Positions 16,146 through 21,948 of a stretch of DNA of 23,583 bases are shown here, one piece after another (position 1 is the stretch's first letter; every line of letters begins with the position of its first letter). The notes below the pieces were generated by a model. The model did not search any database, had not been told where the DNA came from, and saw nothing but the letters and a program-made list of their open reading frames with translations. The stretch is from Prevotella sp. (GTDB lineage: Bacteria; Bacteroidota; Bacteroidia; Bacteroidales; Bacteroidaceae): the NCBI GenBank assembly GCA_022732315.1, contig JAIJUV010000021.1, positions 1-23,583 of the forward strand, read 5' to 3'. Position numbers and translations under genes: made by a program.

Positions 16146-16676
16146 TCATATTTTTTTGTATTTTTGCAAAGGAAAGGTCTCTCTTGTGTCCAGGCAAGGA
16201 CACTCTTTGGGAGTAGTCCCCGGCAAATCCCGATGCCCTAGAAATTCGGCTTTCGGAAAAAGCCTCATCAGAACAGCAACCAGTTCACAGATTCTGGAAT
16301 ACTGCTCCGGAGTCAGGGTGTTCTGAGGTCTCCCTTCCTCATCCAGGCCGCCCTCATAGCAGATGCCGATAGAACATCGGTTATAGGGGCGGGCATGAGC
16401 ACCCACCTCCAGCAGGAGACGGTGTTGCGTACAACTGCCGTCCTTCCTCACATAGAAGTGGTAGCCGATGTCACGAAAACCGCGAGCCAGATGGTCACGC
16501 CGCAACTGCTCCACCGGATAATCCTGATTGCACCTCGTAGCAGAACAATGCAGCACAAGGTACTTCACGGACTTGGGCGACATCATAAATCGTCCGCCCT
16601 CCACGCTGGCAAGGAGGGTCCGCTCATTGCGAACCATCTCCCCGCCAATCGTCATAGGAAACTGATCCTTAGTCAT
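16146..16676 (-). CDS. N-acetylmuramoyl-L-alanine amidase (T7-lysozyme type, Amidase_2)
   Basis: A 176-residue zinc amidase that cleaves the bond between MurNAc and L-Ala in peptidoglycan. The fold is marked by VLHCSATR (H43, zinc ligand), FRDIGYHFYV (Y72, matching Tyr46 of T7 lysozyme), IGICYEGG, LGHRDLPG (H148, zinc ligand) and PKECPCLD (K157 and C159, matching the catalytic Lys and the Cys ligand of T7 lysozyme). All expected active-site residues are present. No signal peptide is seen, so export would need lysis, a holin-like partner or another route. It is the last gene of a HU-related/smalltalk/amidase set that recurs widely in Bacteroidales genomes. The ATG at 16676 gives a 30-residue N-terminal extension before the domain; starts at residues 31 or 32 are also possible. 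Confidence 0.92.
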   Translation of the reverse strand: MTKDQFPMTIGGEMVRNERTLLASVEGGRFMMSPKSVKYLVLHCSATRCNQDYPVEQLRRDHLARGFRDIGYHFYVRKDGSCTQHRLLLEVGAHARPYNRCSIGICYEGGLDEEGRPQNTLTPEQYSRICELVAVLMRLFPKAEFLGHRDLPGTTPKECPCLDTRETFPLQKYKKI

Positions 16677-16699
16677 AGGCTCATCTTGTAGTTAAGGAA

Positions 16700-16828
16700 T
16701 TAGTAGTTCATCAATAGGGCGCATGAACTCACACCCAGTGCCGTGAGAGCAGCAATCAGCGCTTGCAGCACGGCATACAGCACACTGGTCCAGGAAATCT
16801 TCCTGTTATGAACATCATTCAGATTCAT
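16700..16828 (-). CDS. Smalltalk protein, 42 aa
   Basis: A very short gene: MNLNDVHNRKISWTSVLYAV, then a hydrophobic helix (LQALIAALTALGVSSC) and a short tail ending in MNY. The N-terminal N-R-K-x-S-W motif and the single hydrophobic helix match the 'smalltalk protein' family of Bacteroidales, found between HU-related and amidase genes. It lies 21 bases after the HU-related gene and 23 bases before the amidase gene on the same strand, exactly that arrangement. The helix could insert in the membrane, so a holin-like or anchoring role for the amidase is conceivable but unproven. The Cys in GVSSC resembles a weak lipobox. Confidence 0.88.
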   Translation of the reverse strand: MNLNDVHNRKISWTSVLYAVLQALIAALTALGVSSCALLMNY

Positions 16829-16849
16829 AGGCAGTTATGGTTTTTCCGG

Positions 16850-17458
16850 TTAGAGAGTAATGTGCTCGTTGCCGCCTGAGCTCTCGCCACCCTGGTCGGT
16901 ATTGCCACCCTGGTCGGTGTCTCCAGTGCCGCCCGTATTGCCCGAACCGCCTGCGCCCTGGGTGTTATCGTCCGATCCCGGGTTCTTGTTCTCGCCGGTA
17001 GAACCGCCGCCATCAGAATCACCTGGTGTCTTGCTCTTCTTCTCGTCATCGTAATTCACGAGTTCGATGTTGTCAGGAACCAGGTTATAGACACGGCTTC
17101 CGTTCTTGAGCAGGCTATACGCAGGACGGAAGGAAGGGATGAGGCTCTTCACGAGCTTAGCGTTGGCATTCTTCTCGTCCTCCACGGCACCGCTGGTGAT
17201 GAAGCGGAGGTAAAGCTTTCCGAAGCCGAGCAGCTCGATGTCGTAACCCTTCTTCAGGTTCTCCTTCACATAGTAGGCATAGCGGTCGAGCACAGCCTTT
17301 ACGTCGGCAGGAGTAGCGGTAGACTCCATGGAAATCTGCTTGGCTACTTCATCGGTGGTCAGCGTACCGTAGCTGTAAGGTCGAACGCTGTAGAGTGTCT
17401 TACCATTCTTAGGTCCCATGTGGACCACTGTCTTTAAAACTTTGTAACTCTTACTCAT
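16850..17458 (-). CDS. HU-related histone-like DNA-binding protein with low-complexity tail
   Basis: A 202-residue protein. The start at 17458 (MSKSYKVLK) is preferred to an upstream in-frame ATG because the -7 promoter element overlaps that longer version. Residues 1-135 match the long HU-related family of Bacteroidales (TIGR01201-like): VAKQISMESTATPADVKAVL, then helices ending in LKKGYDIELLGFGKLYLRF, and a segment with FRPAYSLLKN. HU-type proteins bind and bend DNA; the role of this branch is unknown. From about residue 140 the chain becomes a Gly/Asn/Asp/Thr-rich disordered tail with repeated TDQGG units. The tail is absent from classical HU. It heads the smalltalk/amidase operon and is divergent from the gene at 17608. 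Confidence 0.88.
   Translation of the reverse strand: MSKSYKVLKTVVHMGPKNGKTLYSVRPYSYGTLTTDEVAKQISMESTATPADVKAVLDRYAYYVKENLKKGYDIELLGFGKLYLRFITSGAVEDEKNANAKLVKSLIPSFRPAYSLLKNGSRVYNLVPDNIELVNYDDEKKSKTPGDSDGGGSTGENKNPGSDDNTQGAGGSGNTGGTGDTDQGGNTDQGGESSGGNEHITL
16887..16920. repeat. Short tandem repeat inside the HU-related tail
   Basis: The 14-base block CCACCCTGGTCGGT occurs at about 16888-16901 and again about 15 bases later. It encodes the repeated T-D-Q-G-G units. It lies in frame within the low-complexity tail, so copy-number change by multiples of three would alter tail length without breaking the gene. Confidence 0.6.
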
Positions 17459-17509
17459 AAAACAAACTGTTAAAAGGTTAATAATTAAGTTTTTGTCTGA
17501 TTGACGTTG

Positions 17510-17540
17510 CAAAGATACAACAAAAAAAGAGCAAAGTCAA
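17510..17540 (-). promoter_or_regulatory. Promoter of the HU-related/smalltalk/amidase operon
   Basis: On the minus strand TATCTTTG (17510-17517) matches the -7 consensus TAnnTTTG, and TTG at 17538-17540 lies 20 bases upstream, the right -33 spacing. The distance from the -7 element to the ATG at 17458 is about 50 bases. Confidence 0.65.
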
Positions 17541-17607
17541 GTGCGTTTACTATTCATTCTGTTTGGTTTACTTCTGATTCACTGCTCGTTTACAGAACTA
17601 AAAAATA

Positions 17608-17928
17608 ATGGATATGCTAGTACAAAAAGAAGCCGGAATCGAGACTCCGTTATTGAAGCTCCGCCAGGAAGAGCTTCATCTTGCTATATATATTAATAAT
17701 GTGGAGACCTTGGAGGAGTATGTTGCCAAGCTCTCTGTATGTGTCAGTGCCCGTGAGCTGGCCCTGGTGGTTGATGCCATGGTGTGGGATTCATCCGTGA
17801 AGGTGGATCGCGATACGGCGGTGATGCAGGAGTTCATCCGTGTTCTTCTTCCGCTTGCTCCCCATGTCACCACCGGCATCAACAATATCCGCAAGCAGAT
17901 CAACAATCTGCTGTGCAAGTCGAGATAG
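17608..17928 (+). CDS. Small helical protein of unknown function, 106 aa
   Basis: Not recognised. The product is predicted to be largely alpha-helical and soluble, with heptad-like Leu/Val/Ile spacing over about residues 15-55 (LLKLRQEELHLAIYINNVE, then TLEEYVAKLSVCVSARELA) and a second helical part ending in INNIRKQINNLLCKSR. There is no signal peptide, membrane segment or known catalytic motif. Codon use resembles the core genes upstream rather than the AT-rich genes downstream, and the GC-rich open frame with a clean stop argues that it is real. It is divergent from the HU-related operon (149-base gap). A second ATG lies at 17614. Its 3' end is embedded in a terminator stem. Confidence 0.6.
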   Translation: MDMLVQKEAGIETPLLKLRQEELHLAIYINNVETLEEYVAKLSVCVSARELALVVDAMVWDSSVKVDRDTAVMQEFIRVLLPLAPHVTTGINNIRKQINNLLCKSR

Positions 17929-17955
17929 GTGAGGGGAGCACAGCAGAAGGTTTTT
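17907..17955 (+). terminator. Terminator hairpin overlapping the stop of the 106-aa gene
   Basis: A perfect 10-bp stem pairs TCTGCTGTGC (17907-17916) with GCACAGCAGA (17938-17947), enclosing the last codons and the stop at 17926-17928. It is followed within three bases by TTTTT (17951-17955). The coding frame itself supplies the 5' arm. Confidence 0.65.
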
Positions 17956-18026
17956 ATCTATATTTCGCTTGTAATATGTCATTTCTCTCTGGTACTTCGG
18001 AATGAATTATTAACTGAGTACACTTC

Positions 18027-18096
18027 AAAAAAGTACTGATTTTATTCATTTTGTTCATCGTATTGAATAAAATCAGCACTTTTTTATTCAATACGA
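18027..18096 (+). promoter_or_regulatory. Overlapping inverted repeats upstream of the DUF4143 ATPase
   Basis: Segment A (18027-18048) is the reverse complement of segment B (18064-18085) with one mismatch in 22. The front of B, extended upstream (18058-18072), is in turn a perfect 15-base reverse complement of segment C (18082-18096). B can therefore pair with A or with C but not both. A/B carries A6 before and T6 after the stem, like a bidirectional terminator. The block ends 22 bases before the -7 element at 18119, so if that promoter is used it acts as an upstream operator-like DNA site rather than as a transcribed attenuator, unless transcription starts further upstream. Confidence 0.6.
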
Positions 18097-18118
18097 ATGA
18101 TATATTGAATATTTTTTG

Positions 18119-18126
18119 TATCTTTG
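18119..18126 (+). promoter_or_regulatory. Bacteroidetes -7 element for the DUF4143 ATPase gene
   Basis: TATCTTTG matches TAnnTTTG and lies 30 bases before the ATG at 18157. The -33 region is filled by the end of the overlapping inverted repeats and shows no good TTG at the usual spacing. Confidence 0.6.
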
Positions 18127-18156
18127 CCATGGTTTAATCAATTCATCTGAAGAGAA

Positions 18157-19404
18157 ATGAGAACAATTATCAATAACCAGAAAAAGGAACGGGATATCCT
18201 GCTTTCCCGTCCTTACCTTACACGTCATACCCAATATGATGTGGATGAACTGTTGGCAAGCACGCAAATCAAGTTGATAACGGGTCCTAGAAGAACAGGC
18301 AAATCGACAGAGGCTTTGCTGATGCTGAAAGGCAGGAACTTTGCCTATCTGAATTTTGATGACGGCAAACTCCTGAGTGCATGGGATGATGACTTGGTTT
18401 GGGAAACACTGCGTGCCGTTTATCCCGACTTCGAGTATCTTCTGCTTGATGAGATTCAAAATCTGGATGGTTGGGATTTGTGGGTCTCCAAGCTTTACCG
18501 CATGGGAATCAATATGGTCATTACGGGAAGCAACGCCAAACTGCTGAGTAGCGAAATGGCAACATTACTCACAGGCAGATATATCCAGATAGAGATGCTG
18601 CCTTTCAGTCTTTCAGAATTCTTTATCTGGAACCACAGAAATCTTTCGGAAGTATCAGAGATGAAAGATAGCTCATCAGACCTCTCGCTTATAGCAGACT
18701 ATCTGCACCATGGTGGTTATCCAGAGACTGTAGCAGCAAGAAGCCTGACCCAAAACTATCTCTCTACACTCTTTGATTCCATCATTTGGAAAGACATTGC
18801 CAAGCGCCATAAAGTACGCAATGTGGAGGATTTGAACAACCTGGCCATGTATCTGGTTTCCAACTTCTGCAATCCTTTCAGTGCCAACGAACTGGCAGAA
18901 GCGCTGGGATTTTCAAGCGTAGCAACCACCAAGAAGTTTATGGGATATTTAAGAGAACCCTATCTCTTGTATTATCTGCCGCGTTACAGCAACAAGTTGA
19001 AAATGATGAAGAAGGCTCCACAGAAAGTATATGTGGTTGACAATGGTTTTGTAGAAGCCAAGGCTTTTAGTGTGAGTGAGAACTTGGGCAGGTTACTGGA
19101 AAACCAGGTCTTTATCGAGTTGGTTCGCAGGGGGTATCATACGGAAACCTCTCTTTTCTATTATCGCTCCCATAATGACAAGGAGACAGATTTTGTTACA
19201 AGGCATGGTGCTCATGTAGAAAGTCTGATACAAGTATGTTATGACCTATCTTCCGAACGAACGCTCAAGCGAGAGATAGATAGCATCATAGAATGTGCGG
19301 GAGAACTCAAATGCTCCAATCTGATCATTGTCACGATGAATGAGGAAAGAGTAATTGAGAAAAATGGATATAAGGTCAAGGTTTTGCCTATATATAAGTT
19401 TTAA
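18157..19404 (+). CDS. AAA-type ATPase with C-terminal DUF4143
   Basis: A 415-residue P-loop ATPase. Walker A is GPRRTGKS (residues 43-50, K49), Walker B is YLLLDEIQN (D98, E99) and a sensor-1-like segment VITGSNAKLL lies at 121-130. This order is typical of the AAA_14 fold. The C-terminal half matches DUF4143: helical and winged-helix-like parts (about 190-270, NPFSANELAEALGFSSVATT), then a nuclease-like region (ENQVFIELVRRGY ... KETDFVTRHG ... LIQVCYDL) resembling a PD-(D/E)XK core in which the catalytic Lys is replaced by Cys. Proteins of this type are abundant in Bacteroidetes and scattered between strains, with no settled function; proposed links to toxin-antitoxin or phage defence are unproven. 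It is a single gene with its own promoter and an unusual upstream inverted-repeat block. Confidence 0.9.
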   Translation: MRTIINNQKKERDILLSRPYLTRHTQYDVDELLASTQIKLITGPRRTGKSTEALLMLKGRNFAYLNFDDGKLLSAWDDDLVWETLRAVYPDFEYLLLDEIQNLDGWDLWVSKLYRMGINMVITGSNAKLLSSEMATLLTGRYIQIEMLPFSLSEFFIWNHRNLSEVSEMKDSSSDLSLIADYLHHGGYPETVAARSLTQNYLSTLFDSIIWKDIAKRHKVRNVEDLNNLAMYLVSNFCNPFSANELAEALGFSSVATTKKFMGYLREPYLLYYLPRYSNKLKMMKKAPQKVYVVDNGFVEAKAFSVSENLGRLLENQVFIELVRRGYHTETSLFYYRSHNDKETDFVTRHGAHVESLIQVCYDLSSERTLKREIDSIIECAGELKCSNLIIVTMNEERVIEKNGYKVKVLPIYKF

Positions 19405-19454
19405 TGAGCTGCAACACGGCTTTACGGTCATACCAATATTGCTGGCATTAAGCA

Positions 19455-19515
19455 CATATACCCAGGGCGATGCCCTGGGCTAGGAGCTTCTTCCCTTTCA
19501 GGGCGTGTGGGGCAA
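19455..19515. repeat. Palindromic REP-like element (cccagggc ... gccctggg)
   Basis: An 8-bp perfect stem CCCAGGGC/GCCCTGGG (19461-19468 with 19472-19479) is followed by a second small hairpin CCCT/AGGG (19493-19503) and a G-rich tail. The same arrangement is familiar as a dispersed intergenic repeat in Bacteroidetes genomes (recollection, not searched). It may also act as the 3' end of the ATPase transcript, though there is no T-tract after it. Confidence 0.65.
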
Positions 19516-19556
19516 AACTTGCGAAAGTTCAATAATGTATAAACAAAACTAGTTGC

Positions 19557-20234
19557 TCATAGCATGCCTTCTCGTTGTTTTATGTATATAGTTATTGGAG
19601 TAACCAATACACTATCTGGTATAAATGTGGCCTTGTTTATATTGCATTTATCTTTTATTTCTTTTCTTGAAGCAACATAATATTTACGACCTTCATTTTC
19701 TGCCTTAATAGTATCTATAGTCAAACCATATTTATACAACAATTTGTTCATTTTCTCATAAAGGAGAGTATTACATAAGGTATGATCTACAGCATGGCAA
19801 TAGTCAACATAATAATCAAATGAATGGTAGTCTATTTTTTTTGCATCCAATAGAGCGTAATCAGCAAACACGAAAGTATCACCAAAAATGTATTTTATAT
19901 TTTTTATTGGATATAAATTTGCCGCATGCTTTAGACACAAATCTAATTGATGCAAAGTTTCTTCTCCATGGGGGATTTTTACGTTTCTAAAGACTCTTTT
20001 TTTTCTTGTCCAATATTCAAATTCATCTCTTGACAAGATACCAATACATAGAGTGTTTTTCCTCTCGTACGAAAAGGAAAAGTAAATAGACGTAGGAATA
20101 TTCTGTTTTTGTACATGACAAATATAGGCTTCGTCATAGTATTTTTCTACGACAATTTCTGCTTTTTCTTTTTTTTGTGTACAACAATTAATGATAAGCA
20201 TTAATACACAACTGATAATTGCAAACTTTTTCAT
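19557..20234 (-). CDS. Hypothetical lipoprotein, downstream member of a tandem pair
   Basis: A 225-residue predicted lipoprotein. The signal peptide MKKFAIISCVLMLIINCC ends in tandem cysteines (C17, C18), then a charged TQKKEK linker. The mature part is not recognised. It is mixed alpha/beta with conserved stretches IPHGEETL, DLCLKHAANLYP, YCHAVDH, LYEKMNKLLYKYGL and ATFIPDSVLVTPITI. All are shared with the neighbouring paralogue at 20326-21030, with an estimated 60% identity by eye. No enzyme motif is visible. Spacing to the upstream copy is 91 bases and contains a long palindrome. The low GC content and tandem duplication suggest an accessory gene. Confidence 0.75.
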   Translation of the reverse strand: MKKFAIISCVLMLIINCCTQKKEKAEIVVEKYYDEAYICHVQKQNIPTSIYFSFSYERKNTLCIGILSRDEFEYWTRKKRVFRNVKIPHGEETLHQLDLCLKHAANLYPIKNIKYIFGDTFVFADYALLDAKKIDYHSFDYYVDYCHAVDHTLCNTLLYEKMNKLLYKYGLTIDTIKAENEGRKYYVASRKEIKDKCNINKATFIPDSVLVTPITIYIKQREGML

Positions 20235-20257
20235 TGTCTTCTTGTTTAATCATTTAC

Positions 20258-20295
20258 GTAACCAGTCAGCACCCCTACGGGTGCCGACTAGTTAC
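20258..20295. repeat. Long interrupted palindrome between the two lipoprotein genes
   Basis: The arms are GTAAC-c-AGTC-a-GCACCC and GGGTGC-c-GACT-a-GTTAC around a 4-base loop, giving 15 pairs with two symmetric mismatches. There is no T-run on the minus strand after it, so it is not a normal intrinsic terminator for the upstream gene. It could be an RNA-processing or mRNA-stabilising hairpin between co-transcribed genes, or a repeat insertion. Confidence 0.65.
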
Positions 20296-20325
20296 TACCA
20301 CACAGAGTTTTTCTTTTACAGATCT

Positions 20326-21030
20326 TCAGTCTTTAAAAGAGCCTTCTTTTCGTTTCTTTATCTTTATCGTTATAGGAGTAAGCAATACACTATCTGGTAT
20401 GAATGTATGTTTATCAATATGGCAACTTTTTATTATCGCCTTTTTAGGCAGAATAAGATATTTGCGTCCATCTCTATTTTCAGCCTGAATAGTATCTATG
20501 CCTAATCCGTATTTAAATAATAATTTATTCATTTTCTCGTAAAGTGGAGTTTTTGTTAAAGCATGATCTACTGCATGGCAATAGTCTTCATATCTTGCAA
20601 ACGAAGAATATTTTGTTTTGTTTGCGTCCAATAGAGCATGGGTTCCAAACATAAGTGTATTGCCATAAATATAATTTAGATTTCTTATTGGATACAAGTT
20701 CGAAGCATGCTTCAGACACAAATCAAATTGTTGCAAAGTTTCTTCTCCAAGGGGGATTTTTATTTCTTCGTCTTTGCTGTTTCGACTAACTATGGTCTTT
20801 CCTCTCAAATAGTCAAACATGTCTTTTGTCACAACACAAATGGTTAGTGACTTTTCCTTTTCATATGAAAAGGGAAAGTAAATAGATGTAGGAACATCCT
20901 GTTTTTGTACATAGAATATGTTGTATTGATTATAGGATGTCTCTACGACTATTTCTGATTTTTCTTTTTTTTGTGTACAACAATTAATGATAAGCATTAA
21001 TACACAACTGATAATTGCAAACTTTTTCAT
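20326..21030 (-). CDS. Hypothetical lipoprotein, upstream member of a tandem pair
   Basis: A 234-residue predicted lipoprotein, paralogous to the gene at 19557-20234. The first 24 residues, covering the signal peptide, the double Cys and the KKEK linker, are identical in the two proteins. Farther on, long matches remain (GEETLQQFDLCLKHASNLYP, YCHAVDH, PLYEKMNKLLFKYGLGIDTI, TFIPDSVLLTPITI), while the region around residues 55-90 has diverged and contains a 4-residue insertion. Function unknown. No clear TAnnTTTG promoter element was found in the 80 bases upstream, so the promoter of this pair remains open. Confidence 0.75.
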   Translation of the reverse strand: MKKFAIISCVLMLIINCCTQKKEKSEIVVETSYNQYNIFYVQKQDVPTSIYFPFSYEKEKSLTICVVTKDMFDYLRGKTIVSRNSKDEEIKIPLGEETLQQFDLCLKHASNLYPIRNLNYIYGNTLMFGTHALLDANKTKYSSFARYEDYCHAVDHALTKTPLYEKMNKLLFKYGLGIDTIQAENRDGRKYLILPKKAIIKSCHIDKHTFIPDSVLLTPITIKIKKRKEGSFKD

Positions 21031-21117
21031 TGTCTTTTCGTTTTATATTAACTATCTATATCCACTTTTCCATAATTTTGTGGATATATTTTCATAATTG
21101 TGATAATAATAATCGAC

Positions 21118-21309
21118 CCCGCCAGGCGTCCCGGCGGATTTGCAATCCGCCGTAAAAAAAGGTTCGACCTATTAAAACCGGGGGATTTGTAATCCCCCCA
21201 ATAAAAGGAAAGACATACTCCTTTGCTGCGGATTTCAAATCCGCAGAGCATCAATAGGTTAGGACATTTTTTGATGCCGGATTTCAAATCCGGCAGGACG
21301 CCTGGCGGG
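21118..21309. repeat. Composite palindromic element with four internal hairpins
   Basis: Outer 14-bp arms pair perfectly: 21118-21131 with 21296-21309. Inside are four hairpins built on one theme, purines + GGATT/AATCC: 21132-21152 (9-bp stem), 21180-21198 (8-bp), 21226-21246 (10-bp, 1-base centre) and 21275-21295 (10-bp, 1-base centre). A further 7-bp pairing joins 21167-21173 to 21253-21259. The whole 192 bases can thus fold as one multi-branched structure on either strand. The GGATT...AATCC hairpin motif is familiar from repeats in Bacteroidetes genomes (recollection). It fills nearly all of the 303-base gap between the lipoprotein pair and the RloB-like gene. Confidence 0.85.
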
Positions 21310-21333
21310 ATACATAGGGAGGAAATGCTAACA

Positions 21334-21945
21334 TCATTGACTTAGCTTTCTGAGTTCTTCTATCATGCGGCCCAATTCTGAGAAAGTATAATCTCTATTG
21401 CCTGCACTTTTTTCCAAAATCGAACGGTTGGAATTATCAATAGCGACAGACAAACTACCACCTTTCTTCTCAAAGTAAGAATGGAGACCTCTGCATTTGA
21501 TAAAGAAGTCTATCTTCTTGCGATAATCACAACATTGGTTTAAATCTCTCAACAAAGGCTCTTGTTCAACATACATCTTTGATGTATAACGGAAATAATA
21601 AAGAAAGAACAACTCGGTGCAAAGATGAGTTTCAAAGAACTTTACCTCGCAAAAGATTCCTTTCTTTGGCTTATCAATTATCAAAGCATACTTCTTTTTT
21701 AAACGAGCATATTGCGAACGTTCTGGCTCTCTATCCTTGGTATCCATGTCTATCACGCAGAAGATATGGCTATAACCAAGGGAGATGCCTTCTTCTATCT
21801 TATGTTCCAACTCCTTCAGACTAGTGTGCTTAGGATAGTCGGGCTTGATAGTTAAACCTTTCAGTTCATCACATAGCGACTTGAAATAGAAAAACTCGGT
21901 TGGTCCTTCTCCCAATATCAGTATTGTATTTCTTTGCTTGCCCAT
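21334..21945 (-). CDS. RloB-like protein (Toprim-related), candidate defence effector
   Basis: A 203-residue protein. The N-terminus LILGEGPTEFFYFKSL (E13, E17) and the strand FCVIDMDTKDRE (D66, D68) match the acidic pattern of the RloB family, which is Toprim-like and suggests a metal-dependent nuclease or related activity. Residues 90-110 (GIFCEVKFFETHLCTELFFL) correspond to the next conserved block (FE.W...HF in many RloB proteins). RloB genes typically follow an ABC-type ATPase gene (RloA), as here: the start codon lies 3 bases after the ATPase stop, implying translational coupling. RloAB-type pairs occur within restriction and abortive-infection loci, so an anti-phage role is likely by association. 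Substrate not known. The gene is AT-rich compared with 4-16 kb. Confidence 0.82.
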   Translation of the reverse strand: MGKQRNTILILGEGPTEFFYFKSLCDELKGLTIKPDYPKHTSLKELEHKIEEGISLGYSHIFCVIDMDTKDREPERSQYARLKKKYALIIDKPKKGIFCEVKFFETHLCTELFFLYYFRYTSKMYVEQEPLLRDLNQCCDYRKKIDFFIKCRGLHSYFEKKGGSLSVAIDNSNRSILEKSAGNRDYTFSELGRMIEELRKLSQ

Positions 21946-21948
21946 AAC

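Noticed and set aside
17459..17512. 18-residue N-terminal extension of the HU-related protein
   Set aside because: The -7 promoter element lies at 17510-17517, so transcription would begin downstream of that longer start; the conserved family N-terminus begins at 17458.
20258..20295. Intrinsic terminator between the lipoprotein genes
   Set aside because: The palindrome is strong, but no T-run follows it on the minus strand, so it is listed as a repeat or processing hairpin instead.
21048..21287. 79-aa open frame on the minus strand (GFEIRSKG ... GDYKSP ... RIANPP)
   Set aside because: It is simply the translation of the composite palindromic element. Its repeated peptide motifs come from the GGATT/AATCC hairpins, and it has no start context of its own.
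21118..21309. Possible CRISPR array from the repeated GGATT hairpins
   Set aside because: The hairpins differ in sequence and spacing, have no constant repeat-spacer period and there are no cas genes.
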